NCBI GenBank assembly: GCA_031258615.1
Contig: JAIRMP010000165.1
Coordinates: 1-5,719, forward strand
Length of the DNA: 5,719 bases
Direction of reading: 5' to 3'
DNA from: Spirochaetaceae bacterium
Lineage (GTDB): Bacteria; Spirochaetota; Spirochaetia; Treponematales; Breznakiellaceae
In this document: positions 4,727 to 5,719 of the stretch, piece by piece
Layout of the letters: every line of letters starts with the position of its first letter
Numbering within the stretch: position 1 is the stretch's first letter
Notes under the pieces: generated by a model
The model's input: the letters and a program-made list of their open reading frames with translations, nothing else
Database searches by the model: none
Told to the model about the DNA's origin: nothing
Translations under genes and position numbers: made by a program

Positions 4727-5719
4727 CCGCCGCCGCTCACCGGCCCTCAATGCCCCGGACGGACAGACGTATACGCACAGATGGCAGCCGGCGCAGGCGC
4801 TGTTTATTGACGGAAGACGCTTTTTCACGTCCCAATCTACCGCGCCGTGGCCGGCATCGCTACAGGAAATGTAGCAGCGTCCGCAGGAAAGACACTTCCT
4901 CTCGTCCAGCACAACGGGCTGGACGCTTTCGCGGTCAAGCTCATTGGCCGGCGCAAAGGCATCAAGCCCCTTCCCGATAAGTTCCGCGACGCTTCGGTAA
5001 TCATGCCGCCGCATAAAACCCAGCAGCCCCAGCTTGAGCTGGTCTATGATGCGGTAGCCGTACTGCATGACCGCTGTCGTTACCTGAAGGTTGGCGCAGC
5101 CCAGGAGCAGGAAGTCCAGCGCGTCTTTCCATGTTTCTATGCCGCCCATACCGCTTACCGGCGCGTTCATCGTCCCCCTCCATGTTTTGAGGTCCGAGAT
5201 GAACCGGAGCGCGATGGGTTTAACGGCCTTCCCCGAATAGCCTGAGACACAGGTTTTGCCGTCCACATCAAGGAGAGCCCGCAAGGTTTCGCTGTTAAAG
5301 CCGGTAAAACTTTTCACCGTGTTTATCGCGGCGATGCCGTCCGCGCCAGCGCCGAGAGCCGCCTCCGCCGGGGGTATCATACTGCCCAGGTTGGGGGTCA
5401 TCTTGGCAAGCAGGGGGAGGCCGCTCCCCTTCCGCGCCGCTTTGGTAAACGCGGCGACAAGTTCCGGGTTCTGCCCCACGTCGCTGCCCAGCCCTGACTC
5501 GCTCATGTGGGGACAGGAAAAGTTGCACTCGATGATGTCAACCTTGGCGGCCTCACATTCCTTAGCGAGGGCCGTCCACTCCTCCTCATCCTGCCCCATG
5601 ATCGAAGCGATGATCACTTTGGAAGGGAACTCCTCTTTCAGCCTTTTCAGGTCCGCGAAGTTGTCTTTCGCGGGACGGTCTGAAATCTGCTCAAGGTTGC
5701 GGAAGCCGACAAAGGGGGT
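4706..5719 (-). CDS. preA: NAD-dependent dihydropyrimidine dehydrogenase subunit PreA (5' end outside window)
   Basis: The frame stays open past the GTG at 5617 to the window edge, adding TPFVGFRNLEQISDRP before it, so the true start is outside. The visible 337 residues comprise most of a dihydroorotate-dehydrogenase-like FMN barrel and a C-terminal ferredoxin domain. Barrel landmarks (numbered from the window edge) are IASIMG (37-42), ECNFSCPH (64-71), AKMTPN (105-110), INTVKS (133-138), SGYSGKAVKPIALR (159-172) and GMGGIETW (190-197). The ferredoxin domain has C276, C279, C282, C286 and C309, C312, C315, C319 for two [4Fe-4S] clusters. In E. coli the PreA-PreT complex interconverts uracil or thymine with the dihydro form using NADH. 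About 70 residues should be missing, given about 410 for E. coli PreA. PreT, an FAD/Fe-S partner, and a dihydropyrimidinase would be expected outside the window. Confidence 0.93.
   Translation of the reverse strand, partial: TPFVGFRNLEQISDRPAKDNFADLKRLKEEFPSKVIIASIMGQDEEEWTALAKECEAAKVDIIECNFSCPHMSESGLGSDVGQNPELVAAFTKAARKGSGLPLLAKMTPNLGSMIPPAEAALGAGADGIAAINTVKSFTGFNSETLRALLDVDGKTCVSGYSGKAVKPIALRFISDLKTWRGTMNAPVSGMGGIETWKDALDFLLLGCANLQVTTAVMQYGYRIIDQLKLGLLGFMRRHDYRSVAELIGKGLDAFAPANELDRESVQPVVLDERKCLSCGRCYISCSDAGHGAVDWDVKKRLPSINSACAGCHLCVYVCPSGALRAGERRRLARNEG

Noticed and set aside
5617..5617. GTG at 5617 as the start of preA
   Set aside because: The frame continues upstream to the window edge with sequence matching the PreA family (GFRNLEQISDRP), so this codon is an internal valine.

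Overview
The window is a moderately GC-rich bacterial segment. Almost all of it is one catabolic gene cluster on the minus strand, read from high to low coordinates. In transcription order the genes are: the C-terminal 337 residues of a PreA-type dihydropyrimidine dehydrogenase subunit (4706-5719, N-terminus beyond the window edge); a complete M20-family N-carbamoyl amino acid amidohydrolase (3092-4324); a complete class III PLP aminotransferase (1718-3040); and a complete iron-type alcohol dehydrogenase (609-1721). The last two overlap by four bases (ATGA).

This order matches an extended reductive pyrimidine pathway. Uracil would be reduced to dihydrouracil (PreA with its partner), the ring opened by a dihydropyrimidinase (not in the window), carbamoyl-beta-alanine hydrolysed to beta-alanine (M20 enzyme), beta-alanine transaminated to malonate semialdehyde (class III enzyme), and the aldehyde reduced to 3-hydroxypropionate (Fe-ADH). 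Both ring nitrogens would be recovered and reducing equivalents disposed of. The family assignments are strong. The substrates of the last three enzymes are inferred from order and context.

Two patches of toxin-antitoxin type sequence frame or interrupt the cluster. At the left edge (1-61, minus) are the first 20 residues of a VapC-like PIN-domain toxin. It is preceded, with a one-base TAATG overlap, by a short open stretch that looks like the tail of its antitoxin and has no start codon. Between preA and the M20 gene (4397-4726, plus) lies an N-terminally truncated PIN domain on the opposite strand.

The roughly 430 bases between the antitoxin tail and the dehydrogenase (172-608) hold no convincing gene. 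They hold a dense set of palindromes. Two share identical borders (AAGATACCGC on the left, GCGGAGG(T/C)TCATT on the right) around different stem-loops, a third partial border runs into a 15-base G tract, and there are further perfect inverted repeats. This looks like a family of short dispersed palindromic repeats.

Organism: an anaerobe is likely from the enzyme set (ferredoxin-type PreA, oxygen-labile Fe-ADH class). The repeat style and PIN/VapC debris remind me of termite-gut treponemes (Spirochaetes), but that is recollection of style, not a search result. A clostridial host cannot be excluded.
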